DNA of 40,106 bases from an uncultured Burkholderiales bacterium (GTDB lineage: Bacteria > Pseudomonadota > Gammaproteobacteria > Burkholderiales > Burkholderiaceae_C): positions 1 to 40,106 of the forward strand of contig CAIZIT010000090.1 of the NCBI GenBank assembly GCA_903933115.1. Reading direction: 5' to 3'. Position numbers and translations under genes: made by a program. Under the pieces are notes generated by a model. That model worked only from the letters and a program-made list of their open reading frames with translations, ran no database searches and had not been told where the DNA came from. Each line of letters begins with the position of its first letter. Position 1 is the stretch's first letter. Below, piece by piece: positions 26,630 to 34,198 of this stretch.

Positions 26630-26738
26630 CTCCTCATTTTAGAGTCTGCCGATCCACCCCGCCTGCTCTTTGGGCAATTAAATCCCTGGGCACTCAAAAT
26701 TTCCTTAAAAGTCCCGAAGTAAGGGGTAGAATAAATCA

Positions 26739-26772
26739 CCGGGCCCAAGAATACTTGTGCTCGGTTTTTTTT
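26739..26772 (+). terminator. Intrinsic terminator in the guaC leader (possible attenuator)
   Basis: CCGGGCCCAAG (26739-26749) pairs with CTTGTGCTCGG (26754-26764) across loop AATA, with one C-U mismatch and one G-U pair, and is followed by eight T (26765-26772). This is a good intrinsic terminator on the plus strand, 94 bp before guaC. No plus-strand gene ends just upstream, because uvrD diverges. A TAGAAT box at 26727-26732 lies just before it. Confidence 0.65.
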
Positions 26773-26866
26773 GCCTCGTCCATGGTCTTGTCAGATGGCG
26801 AAGCCTCAAACACCGGCATAAGACCCAAGTGCTCAATCAGATGAACTTTAACTAAGAGCTCGGCAC

Positions 26867-27844
26867 ATGGAAATCTTTGATTACGACAATATCCTTTTAC
26901 TCCCCCGCAAATGTCGCGTGGAGAGTCGTTCTGAATGCAACACTGAGGTGACCCTTGGAGCAAGAAGCTTCAAGATTCCAGTTGTTCCCGCGAACATGAA
27001 AACCGTGGTCAATGAGAGCATCTGCGAGTGGCTTGCGGAAAACGGCTATTTTTATGTCATGCATCGCTTTGACCTGGACAATTTGGCTTTTGTCAAAAGC
27101 ATGCACTCCAAGGGCTTGTTCGCCTCCATCTCACTGGGCGTCAAACAAGCCGATTACGACACCGTCGATCAATTCGTTGCACAATCCCTCGCCCCCGAGT
27201 ACGTGACCATCGATATTGCGCACGGCCATGCCGATAGCGTGCAAAAGATGATTCATTACTTGAAAGAAAAACTGCCCCAGACTTTCATCATCGCTGGCAA
27301 TGTGGGCACACCCGAGGCCATCATTGATTTGGAGAACTGGGGAGCGGATGCGACAAAGGTCGGCATCGGTCCTGGCAAAGTTTGCATCACCAAATCCAAA
27401 ACAGGTTTTGGCACTGGAGGCTGGCAGCTGTCGGCATTGAAATGGTGCGCAAGAGTCGCCACCAAACCGATCATTGCGGATGGAGGCATTCGTGAGCATG
27501 GAGACATTGCAAAAAGCATTCGCTTTGGCGCCACCATGGTCATGATCGGCTCCATGCTTGCAGGGCATGAGGAGAGCCCTGGATTGAGCGTCGATGTGGA
27601 CGGCGTGAAATTCAAAGAATATTATGGAAGTGCCAGCGACTTCAACAAAGGCGAGTACAAACACGTCGAAGGCAAACGCATTTTGGAGCCCATCAAAGGC
27701 AAACTCAAAGACACCTTGAAAGAGATGCAAGAAGATGTACAAAGCTCCATCTCTTACGCGGGTGGCGTGAAGCTCATGGACATCAGAAAAGTCAACTACG
27801 TGATTCTCGGTGGTGACAATGCAGGAGAACATTTGCTGATGTGA
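26867..27844 (+). CDS. guaC: GMP reductase
   Basis: GuaC turns GMP into IMP and ammonia with NADPH, letting cells recycle guanine nucleotides. The 325-residue protein is a TIM barrel of the IMPDH/GMPR family without CBS domains. It shows [11 protein letters not shown] (40-50), IDIAHGHAD (115-123), the catalytic cysteine loop [12 protein letters not shown] (Cys173), [21 protein letters not shown] (phosphate-binding) and [12 protein letters not shown] followed by KEYYGSAS. The GPGKVC loop and the length fit the GuaC2-type reductases and not IMP dehydrogenase, which has CBS domains and a longer flap. A strong terminator follows at 27874; another lies in its leader. It appears monocistronic. Confidence 0.9.
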   Translation: MEIFDYDNILLLPRKCRVESRSECNTEVTLGARSFKIPVVPANMKTVVNESICEWLAENGYFYVMHRFDLDNLAFVKSMHSKGLFASISLGVKQADYDTVDQFVAQSLAPEYVTIDIAHGHADSVQKMIHYLKEKLPQTFIIAGNVGTPEAIIDLENWGADATKVGIGPGKVCITKSKTGFGTGGWQLSALKWCARVATKPIIADGGIREHGDIAKSIRFGATMVMIGSMLAGHEESPGLSVDVDGVKFKEYYGSASDFNKGEYKHVEGKRILEPIKGKLKDTLKEMQEDVQSSISYAGGVKLMDIRKVNYVILGGDNAGEHLLM

Positions 27845-27873
27845 TGCCTAGAACTGGGCAAACTCAACACACG

Positions 27874-27909
27874 AAAAGCACCTCAACGCTCCATTGAGGT
27901 GCTTTTTTT
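27874..27909 (+). terminator. Intrinsic terminator after guaC
   Basis: A perfect 13-bp stem, AAAAGCACCTCAA with TTGAGGTGCTTTT, closes a 7-base loop and runs into a T-tract. It ends the guaC transcript 30 bp after the stop codon and insulates the seven-gene unit that starts at 28026. Confidence 0.92.
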
Positions 27910-28025
27910 ATGGCATGCTTTCACTGCTTGTCCTAGAGGGTCCTCCACCTCTTTAAGGGAATGCGCTACCGTCTTCAATGGTCGTTTTTTGTATGATGGC
28001 AAATCACCCAAAAAGGACACCCCTC

Positions 28026-28679
28026 ATGCCACTCCAACGACTCATTGCCATCTCCTTTTGTGTCTTCATCACCACCAGCCCATTGCCCATCGACGCCTTC
28101 GCTCAAGTCGAGTTCACCCAAATATCGCGCTTGCCCGCTTTGACAAGCCCCTTGGAGCCCAGTGCACAAAAACTCCTTGATGAAACGCGCTCCAAGGGTG
28201 GACAAATCATCAACTTGCACCTGACCTATGCCCATGCACCAAGGATCGGCGCGGCCAATCTCACCATGGCTTACGCCTTGCGATTTGAATCCAAGACCCC
28301 CAGAATGCTCCGAGAAGTGGCCATCATTCGCAGCGCTCAACTGATGGATTCGCAATACGAGATCAATCAACACCGACCTCTGGGACTGATTTGTGGCCTC
28401 ACGCAAGAGCAAATCCAGTTCATGCCCGTTTGGCGAGAGCATGGGGAACTTTTTGACGCCAAGCAAAAATCGGTGATGGCTTATACTGAGTCCATGCTGG
28501 GCAACAAAGGGGCGGTCGATGACGCCACCTACCAAGCGCTCAGCAGCCAATTCAGCCCCCAAGAGATTGTCGAGTTGACCATGGCCATCAGTGCCTACAC
28601 CAGCACCGCCTTGTTCACCAAAGCCCTTCAAACACAAATTGAACCCGATGGCCGCTTTGCAGCCGTTGGAAAATGTTAA
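28026..28679 (+). CDS. Secreted carboxymuconolactone-decarboxylase-like protein
   Basis: The 217-residue protein starts with a signal peptide (hydrophobic LIAISFCVFITTSPLPIDAFAQ, cleavage near residue 27), so it is probably periplasmic. The mature part is helical and resembles the carboxymuconolactone decarboxylase/AhpD fold: LREVAIIRSAQLMDSQYEINQH (about 95-116) followed by LGLICGLTQEQI and a C-terminal QEIVELTMAISAYTSTALF. The Glu-His pair (Glu112, His116) is present, but the CxxC of AhpD is missing, so it is not a peroxidase partner. ATG 28026 has AAGGA eight bases upstream; an earlier in-frame ATG at 27978 would spoil the signal peptide. It heads a seven-gene unit, 15 bp before the ABC ATPase. 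The reaction is unknown. Confidence 0.68.
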   Translation: MPLQRLIAISFCVFITTSPLPIDAFAQVEFTQISRLPALTSPLEPSAQKLLDETRSKGGQIINLHLTYAHAPRIGAANLTMAYALRFESKTPRMLREVAIIRSAQLMDSQYEINQHRPLGLICGLTQEQIQFMPVWREHGELFDAKQKSVMAYTESMLGNKGAVDDATYQALSSQFSPQEIVELTMAISAYTSTALFTKALQTQIEPDGRFAAVGKC

Positions 28680-28694
28680 TCGAATACCCAACGC

Positions 28695-29516
28695 ATGAAC
28701 CCTCAGCCAACGAACGCATACATAGACATCCAAGAAGTTGCTCACTCTTTTGTAAAAGCGGGTGGCCAAGGTGCATTGCCCGTACTCCAAGCAACCTCGC
28801 TGAGCATTCGCAAAGGAGAACTGATCAGCTTCATCGGCCCCAGTGGCTGCGGCAAAAGCACGCTCTTGAACGTGATGGGCGGACTGCTGCGTCCCCAGTC
28901 GGGCACCGTGCTACTGGAGGGCAAGGCCATTCATGCCCCCAGCCCCCAGCGCGTGGCCTATGTCTTTCAAGAAAATGCGCTATTCCCCTGGAACACGGTG
29001 ATGGAGAACATCACGGTCGCATTGACGTTTCAAAACATACCCCAAAATGAACAAAAAGAACGAGCCACTCAAGCCCTCTCGGATGTGGGCATGCTGGCGT
29101 TTGCCCAACATTACCCCGATGAAATCTCAGGCGGCATGAAGCAAAGAGTGGCACTGGCCAGAGCCTTGAGTCTTGAGACCGACATCATTTTGATGGACGA
29201 GCCCTTTGCCGCTTTGGATGAACAAACTCGAATGGTTCTGGGCGAGGACTTGTCCATTCTTTTATCCAAAACTCAAAAAACCATTGTCTTGGTGACGCAC
29301 AGCCTTGGAGAAGCCGTTTTCTTATCTGACCGCGTGGCCGTCTTCAGCGCGCGCCCTGGCACGATCAAAGAAATCATTGAAGTCCATGAAGACCATCCCC
29401 GTCAATCTGACTTTGTGACCTCGGAGAAATTCAACAATTTGCGCAACCAGCTCTACAGCCTGTTGCACGAAGAGGTTAAAAAGACCATCAAGAATGAAGT
29501 CCACATCAAGCCCTGA
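28695..29516 (+). CDS. ABC transporter ATP-binding protein, NitT/TauT (SsuB-like) family
   Basis: This is the ATPase of an importer for small organic or inorganic anions and related compounds. The 273-residue protein has Walker A GPSGCGKST (48-56), Q-loop FQENALFPW (91-99), signature SGGMKQR (145-151), Walker B IILMDEP (164-170) and the switch histidine in VTHSLGEA. FPWNTVMEN after the Q-loop is characteristic of the nitrate/sulfonate/taurine group. It overlaps or adjoins the first permease gene. With two permeases and two binding-like proteins downstream it forms a full importer. The substrate cannot be told from this subunit. Confidence 0.9.
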   Translation: MNPQPTNAYIDIQEVAHSFVKAGGQGALPVLQATSLSIRKGELISFIGPSGCGKSTLLNVMGGLLRPQSGTVLLEGKAIHAPSPQRVAYVFQENALFPWNTVMENITVALTFQNIPQNEQKERATQALSDVGMLAFAQHYPDEISGGMKQRVALARALSLETDIILMDEPFAALDEQTRMVLGEDLSILLSKTQKTIVLVTHSLGEAVFLSDRVAVFSARPGTIKEIIEVHEDHPRQSDFVTSEKFNNLRNQLYSLLHEEVKKTIKNEVHIKP

Positions 29517-30282
29517 AAAACACATGTCTAGCCAAGATCCACAACACCCCAAAAGCGGACTCACTCAGCTGATCTTTCTGGCGCTCATCATCTCGGCTTG
29601 GTTCGTGATGACGCATGTGAGCGAGGTCTCGAGTTTGCTCTTGCCCCAGCCTGACAAGGTGCTTGAGCGGCTCATCGCCTTGCTGACCTCGGGCGACTGG
29701 GTGGAGCCTCTTAAAATCACGTTCTCCGAGGTCTTCACGGCCTTCTCGCTCTCGTCCTTTGCAGCCATTGGGGTGGGTTTCTTGTTGAGCACCAGCCCAC
29801 TCTTGAAGCGCGCTTTTGATCCCCTCTTGAATGCCATGAATGCGGTTCCGGCCATTTTGTTTTTCCCCCTCTACGCCCTGCTGTTTGGACTCGATCAAGG
29901 CTCCAAAATTGCGCTCGGCTTCACCATCAGCTTCTTTCCCATTTTGATCAACTCGATCGCGGCTTTCACCAGCGTGGAGCCCATTCATCTAAAAACTGCA
30001 AGGTCCTTGGGTGCGAGTCGCTGGCAGTTCTTTCGTTATGTTTTGCTCCCAAGCTCCATACCCTTGATCGTCTCAGGCCTCAGAATGGGTCTGATGCTTT
30101 GCTTTTTATCCGTCCTGGGCGGGGAGACCATCGCCTCCTACAACGGACTTGGACATCAAATTGCAGAATCCTCTCAAGCCATGGACTCTGAGTTGATGTA
30201 CGCCTGGATCGTTTTGATCATTGGCATCTCCTTTGGCCTATCGATGACTTTGTCTCAGCTCGAGACAATGGGCAGGAGGTGA
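29494..30282 (+). CDS. ABC transporter permease (NitT/TauT family), first of two
   Basis: The 262-residue inner-membrane protein has about six hydrophobic helices and the EAA-type loop that docks the ATPase: LKTARSLGASRWQFFRYVLLPSSIP. The family is the BPD-transport (SsuC/TauC) type. The start is uncertain: ATG 29494 overlaps the ATPase gene by 23 bases, while ATG 29524 lies eight bases after it; neither has a strong ribosome binding site. The stop codon lies one base before the next permease start, and the latter's strong AGGAGGTGA site lies inside this gene's end, so translation is coupled. Confidence 0.85.
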   Translation: MKSTSSPEKHMSSQDPQHPKSGLTQLIFLALIISAWFVMTHVSEVSSLLLPQPDKVLERLIALLTSGDWVEPLKITFSEVFTAFSLSSFAAIGVGFLLSTSPLLKRAFDPLLNAMNAVPAILFFPLYALLFGLDQGSKIALGFTISFFPILINSIAAFTSVEPIHLKTARSLGASRWQFFRYVLLPSSIPLIVSGLRMGLMLCFLSVLGGETIASYNGLGHQIAESSQAMDSELMYAWIVLIIGISFGLSMTLSQLETMGRR

Positions 30283-30283
30283 A

Positions 30284-31051
30284 ATGCTGAAAGCCTTCGA
30301 CATGAGCCTCAAGGGCCAACTCTTTTGGATCCGCTTGGGATTTTTATTGCTGCTTTTGGCAATTTGGGAGTGGAGTGCTCGATTTTGGGTGGACCCCATG
30401 TTTTTGAGCCCGGCAAGCAAAGTGATCAGCAACTTGCCCACTTTGTTGTCCAAACCTGGTTTATGGAGCGCTTTATCGGTCTTGGTGCTGGAGTTGCTCG
30501 TGGCCTTCTTGGGCTCAGTGCTGATCGGAACGATCTTGGGCTTGGCGGTGGGTCTAAGGGCTTCATCCAGAAAGCAATTATTGCCCATCGTTCTTCTTTT
30601 GTACGGCACGCCCCAAATCACCATTTTGCCCATCATCATGCTGATGGTCGGCGTGGGGTTTGGCTCCAAAGTCACCTTTGGCATCACCCACGGCATGTTT
30701 CCATTGATCTTGAGCATTTGCTCGAGCCTGCAAAACATCAACCCCATTTACCTCAAAACGGGCCTCTCGCTGGGTGCGAACAAATGGCAAACCTTCAGAT
30801 GGATTTTATTGCCCGCGATACTGCCCAATTTCTTCAACGGCATTCGATTGTCTTTGGTGGCGAGTCTTTTAGGCGTTTTATTGGCTGAGCTCTTTGCCTC
30901 TTCAAGCGGCATTGGTTTTTTCACAAGACAGTTCACAGAAAGCTTTGACCCCACAGCCCTTTTTGGATTGATTTTGATCGTGGTATTGATCTCGGTTGGT
31001 GCCAATGCGTTGCTCTCGAGTTTACAAATTCAAATGTCCAGGAAAAGGTAG
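30284..31051 (+). CDS. ABC transporter permease (NitT/TauT family), second of two
   Basis: The 255-residue protein is a second BPD-type permease with about six helices and its own EAA-type loop LKTGLSLGANKWQTFRWILLPAILP. AGGAGGTGA directly before ATG 30284 is the strongest ribosome binding site in this unit. The two permeases differ clearly in sequence and probably form a heterodimer; most NitT/TauT systems use one permease gene as a homodimer, while pairs occur in some thiamin-precursor-like and related systems. It is followed after 8 bp by the signal-less binding-like gene. Confidence 0.85.
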   Translation: MLKAFDMSLKGQLFWIRLGFLLLLLAIWEWSARFWVDPMFLSPASKVISNLPTLLSKPGLWSALSVLVLELLVAFLGSVLIGTILGLAVGLRASSRKQLLPIVLLLYGTPQITILPIIMLMVGVGFGSKVTFGITHGMFPLILSICSSLQNINPIYLKTGLSLGANKWQTFRWILLPAILPNFFNGIRLSLVASLLGVLLAELFASSSGIGFFTRQFTESFDPTALFGLILIVVLISVGANALLSSLQIQMSRKR

Positions 31052-31059
31052 TACCCCAC

Positions 31060-31974
31060 ATGCAAGACCTCGCCCTGTCCACCATTCGGGTCATCGTTTT
31101 CCCAGGCATTCAAAATCTGCCACATTACGCCTGTTTGGACCAAGGCTACTATGCTCAGCACGGCGTCGACGCTGATGTGCACTTCACACAAAGCTCTCAC
31201 GAACAACGCCAAGGCCTTGCTGAGCATCGGTATGACCTGGCCCACTCCGCCATTGACAATGCGCTAGAGATGATCCTTCACGCGAATTTGGACATCAAAA
31301 TCGTTATTGGCCTGGACCAAGCATTCAATCAACTGGTCACCCGATCAGGGATCACTCAATACGCTGATTTGGCAGGCAAGACGCTGGGGGTGGATGCACC
31401 AGACACCGCATTTGCTTTGGTTGCGTATGAAATGCTCAAAATCCATGGTGTGTCCAAAGATCAATACCAAGTCTTGGCGGTAGGAGCCACCTCCCACCGC
31501 TTGGAGGCCCTTAAGGCAGGAACCATCGATTTCAGCTTGCTCACCTTACCCTTTAACTTATTGGCCCAAGAGGCGGGTCTTGCTCATTTGGATCGGCCCC
31601 ACGAATCGATTGGCACTTACCAATCAACGGGTGGATTTTTGCATGCCGCTTGGGCCAAGACCCACGCCAAGACCTTGAGCAGTTATTTGGCTGCCTACAT
31701 CAAAGGGCTTCGCTTTGTGCTCGAGCCCAGCAATGAGAGCCGCGTGGTCGGTTTGATCGAGGAGCATTTGAAACTGCCCACCGAACTGGCCAAGGCCTGT
31801 TATGCACAAGTCACCCACCCCTCAACAGGATTTTTTAAAGATGCACTGTTGAGCGAAAAGGGGCTAGAAAAAGTCATGGACCTGCGTCAAAAGTTCGAAG
31901 GCACTTCCATCGAGTACACGGTCAATGATTTCTACGATGACACCTATTATCAACTGGCTCTTGAATTGATTTAA
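31060..31974 (+). CDS. NMT1/THI5-like solute-binding-fold protein without a signal peptide
   Basis: The 304-residue product has the fold of NitT/TauT binding proteins: IRVIVFPGIQNLPHYACLDQGYYAQHG at the first lobe, DLAHSAIDNALEMIL as the usual gate-helix region, LAGKTLGVDAPDTAFALVAYEML at the second lobe and LKAGTIDFSLLTLPFN. The family's export signal is missing: the first strand starts at residue 9, and the space upstream is filled by the permease end. It therefore looks cytoplasmic. It lies between the permeases and a normal exported binding protein. It could be a cytoplasmic sensor or enzyme built on the binding fold, or a subunit released in another way. The fold call is firm; the role is open. 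Confidence 0.75.
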   Translation: MQDLALSTIRVIVFPGIQNLPHYACLDQGYYAQHGVDADVHFTQSSHEQRQGLAEHRYDLAHSAIDNALEMILHANLDIKIVIGLDQAFNQLVTRSGITQYADLAGKTLGVDAPDTAFALVAYEMLKIHGVSKDQYQVLAVGATSHRLEALKAGTIDFSLLTLPFNLLAQEAGLAHLDRPHESIGTYQSTGGFLHAAWAKTHAKTLSSYLAAYIKGLRFVLEPSNESRVVGLIEEHLKLPTELAKACYAQVTHPSTGFFKDALLSEKGLEKVMDLRQKFEGTSIEYTVNDFYDDTYYQLALELI

Positions 31975-31997
31975 AACCTAACCCCTTGAAAACCACC

Positions 31998-32954
31998 ATG
32001 AAAACATCCAACGCGCTCCTCTTTGGCCTGTCCTCCCTCCTCTTGGGTGCAGTCAGTCTCTCCAATGCGGCCACCACCGTCAGGGTGGGCCTGTCTCAAC
32101 CCACCTATTCATTTATCCCCTTTGATGTGGGCCTGAAGTCGGGCGTGTGCAAATCCCCTGATGTCGAGTATCAAAAAACCGTCTTCAGCGGCAGCGCGCA
32201 ACTCCATCAAGCACTGACCGCTGACAGCGTGGACATTGGTCTGGGCGCAGGCCCTGAGATGGGGTTCTTGTCCAAAGGTGCCCCAGAGAAAGCCATTGCA
32301 GCCATGTCTGACGCGCCGGAAGATTTGGCCTTGGTCGTTTTAAAGGACAGCGGCATCAATCAAATCGCCGATTTGAAAGGCAAACGCATCAGCATGTCCA
32401 CCAAAGGCTCTTTGACCGAGTGGGCTGCGGGAGAGTTGATGATTCAACAAGGATGGGGCAAAGACGGCATGAAGATGGTCCCATTGGGCAGCTTCAGCGC
32501 TCAAACGGCAGCTCTCAAAACCAAACAAATCGATGGCATGATCGTCGAAGCAGGAACCGCCGGACGACTTGAGGAGGAGGGCAGCGGCAAGACTCTTTTG
32601 CGCTTTGGCAAAGTGGTGCCCAAGTTTCACATTCACGTGATTTTTGCAACCAACAAACTGATCAGCTCCAACCCTGAGGCCACCAAAAAATTTCTCAAAT
32701 GCTGGTTTGATGGCCTCGATTACATGAAAACCCATAAAACCGAATCGGTCAAAATCGCAAGCGATACCCTCAACATGAGCGTGGATCTTTCTGCAAAACT
32801 CTACGACTCCTTGATGCCCCACTTCAACTACACAGGCAAATTCGACGCTCAAGCGCTGGAGGTGATCTCACAATCTTTGGTCGACACAGGCATTTTGCAG
32901 GTCAAGCAAAACTTGAACAAATACTTCACGGAAGAGTTCCTCCCCAAGCGTTGA
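31998..32954 (+). CDS. Exported ABC transporter substrate-binding protein (NitT/TauT-like)
   Basis: The 318-residue precursor has a clear Sec signal (MKTSNALLFGLSSLLLGAVSLSNA, cut near residue 24). The mature part is a two-lobe binding protein: TVRVGLSQPTYSFIPFDVGLKSG, FSGSAQLHQALTADSVDIGLGAGPEMGF, then DLKGKRISMSTKGSLTEWAAGELM and LKTKQIDGMIVEAGTAG. ATG 31998 is the natural start; an in-frame TTG at 31986 would add four residues. It follows the signal-less homologue by 23 bp and precedes the hydrolase by 39 bp. It should be the true periplasmic receptor for this importer. Ligand unknown. Confidence 0.85.
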   Translation: MKTSNALLFGLSSLLLGAVSLSNAATTVRVGLSQPTYSFIPFDVGLKSGVCKSPDVEYQKTVFSGSAQLHQALTADSVDIGLGAGPEMGFLSKGAPEKAIAAMSDAPEDLALVVLKDSGINQIADLKGKRISMSTKGSLTEWAAGELMIQQGWGKDGMKMVPLGSFSAQTAALKTKQIDGMIVEAGTAGRLEEEGSGKTLLRFGKVVPKFHIHVIFATNKLISSNPEATKKFLKCWFDGLDYMKTHKTESVKIASDTLNMSVDLSAKLYDSLMPHFNYTGKFDAQALEVISQSLVDTGILQVKQNLNKYFTEEFLPKR

Positions 32955-32993
32955 AGCCTCTCTCAAGCACCCGTCACACAAAGGGATAACAAC

Positions 32994-34064
32994 ATGTCCA
33001 AAGATCCACAAGTTGAGCTGATTTTCAACCACTTCATTCCTCGCTATATCGCAACGGGCGTGGACCCCAACGACATGCAGCGCTTGGTCAAGCGTGTGGA
33101 CGAATGGTCCAACTGGTGCTCCATTTGGTCAGATGAGGCATTGAAGCATGAGCTGCACGGCAACCGGGAAAAGGACAGGAATCACCACCTCACGGCCAGT
33201 GAATCATGGCTCAGGGCCGCGATTTATTACCACTACGCCAAACACCTCTTTGGCGCCGATCCCGAGCAATTCAACCAAGCACAAGAGAGCATGCTCAGGT
33301 GCTACAACTTGGCAGGTGTCGATGCCAAAATACCTCTCGTGAAGTTAAAACTCCCCTACCGAGGTGACTTCATTCACGCCTATCTTCGTACCCCAGAGGC
33401 TCCAAGTGGAGCGCCCTTGCCCGTTGCCATCATCTTGCCTGGACTGGATGCGTGCAAGGAGGAGTTGCACACTTGGAGCAATTCTTTTTTAGACCGAGGT
33501 GTGGCCACCATCACCTTGGACGGTCCTGGTCAGGGCGAGTCAGCAGCTCATTTCCCCATCTCCTTGGACTGGGGAGGCGTGATGAGCGCGGTGATTGATG
33601 CATTGGCGGCTTACCCTCAAGTCGACGCCACTCGGGTGGGCGTGGTGGGTCAAAGCTTAGGAGCTTTTTATTCGCCCCTGAGCGCAGCCTTGGAGCCTCG
33701 GATGAAGGCTTGTATTTCGAATTGCGGCCCCTTCAATTTTGGTCCTGTTTTGCCACAAATGCCCAAAGTCTCCCAAGACCTGTTCAGGATTCGAGCACAC
33801 TTGAGCACCTTGTCCCAAGCACTTGAATTTGCGCATGAACTCAATCTCGAGACGAAAGCGCAACTCATCTCATGCCCCACCCTGATTGTTTTCGGTGCAG
33901 GTGACAAAATCATCCCCGCAAGTGAAGGTGAACTTCTAAGACAAGCCATTGCCTCCAAAGCCGAGTTGGTGGTTTATGAGGAAGGCAACCACGTGTGCTT
34001 TAACATTCCCTACAAATTTCGCCCGCTCACAGCGGACTGGTTCGTGGAGCAAATGGGCTCTTGA
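32994..34064 (+). CDS. Alpha/beta hydrolase resembling 2,6-dihydropseudooxynicotine hydrolase
   Basis: The 356-residue protein has an all-helical N-terminal cap (about 1-110) followed by an alpha/beta-hydrolase core. Triad residues are Ser221 in VGQSLGAF, Asp304 in GAGDKIIP and His333 in EGNHVCFN. DGPGQGES (176-183) and PGLDACKEEL (149-158) match, from memory, DGPGQGE and GGLESTKEES in the C-C-bond hydrolase of nicotine breakdown, at almost the same distances; the catalytic glutamate of that enzyme is an aspartate here (Asp152). FrsA-type esterases are a less good alternative. AAGGGAT lies before the ATG. It is the last gene of the transport unit, so it probably acts in the cytoplasm on the imported compound. 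Confidence 0.78.
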   Translation: MSKDPQVELIFNHFIPRYIATGVDPNDMQRLVKRVDEWSNWCSIWSDEALKHELHGNREKDRNHHLTASESWLRAAIYYHYAKHLFGADPEQFNQAQESMLRCYNLAGVDAKIPLVKLKLPYRGDFIHAYLRTPEAPSGAPLPVAIILPGLDACKEELHTWSNSFLDRGVATITLDGPGQGESAAHFPISLDWGGVMSAVIDALAAYPQVDATRVGVVGQSLGAFYSPLSAALEPRMKACISNCGPFNFGPVLPQMPKVSQDLFRIRAHLSTLSQALEFAHELNLETKAQLISCPTLIVFGAGDKIIPASEGELLRQAIASKAELVVYEEGNHVCFNIPYKFRPLTADWFVEQMGS

Positions 34065-34093
34065 GCTGACAAGTTCTCCTACAGCTTCCAAGC

Positions 34094-34133
34094 AAAAAAA
34101 GAGGCGTTCAAATTTTGAACGCCTCTTTTTTTT
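34094..34133. terminator. Bidirectional intrinsic terminator between the hydrolase gene and acnB
   Basis: GAGGCGTTCAAA (34101-34112) pairs with TTTGAACGCCTC (34114-34125), flanked by seven A on the left and eight T on the right. It can stop transcription from both sides: the seven-gene unit on the plus strand and the mdh-acnB operon on the minus strand. Confidence 0.93.
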
Positions 34134-34198
34134 AGATTGACTTGAAGCACCCGCCACATGACGGCGGACACTTCAAGCGGATCTGAGCTCGATTGGAA

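Noticed and set aside
26572-26844. Plus-strand frame covering the uvrD start and the guaC leader
   Set aside because: It crosses the intrinsic terminator and resembles no protein.
27131-27832. 233-codon minus-strand frame opposite guaC
   Set aside because: It is a mirror of the well-conserved guaC gene.
27975-28790. 271-codon minus-strand frame opposite the secreted decarboxylase-like gene
   Set aside because: The plus-strand gene has a signal peptide, ribosome binding site and operon context; the minus frame has none of these.
31060-31974. THI5-type pyrimidine synthase instead of a binding-fold protein
   Set aside because: The cysteine-rich CCCFC motif of THI5 enzymes is not present, so only the fold similarity is claimed.
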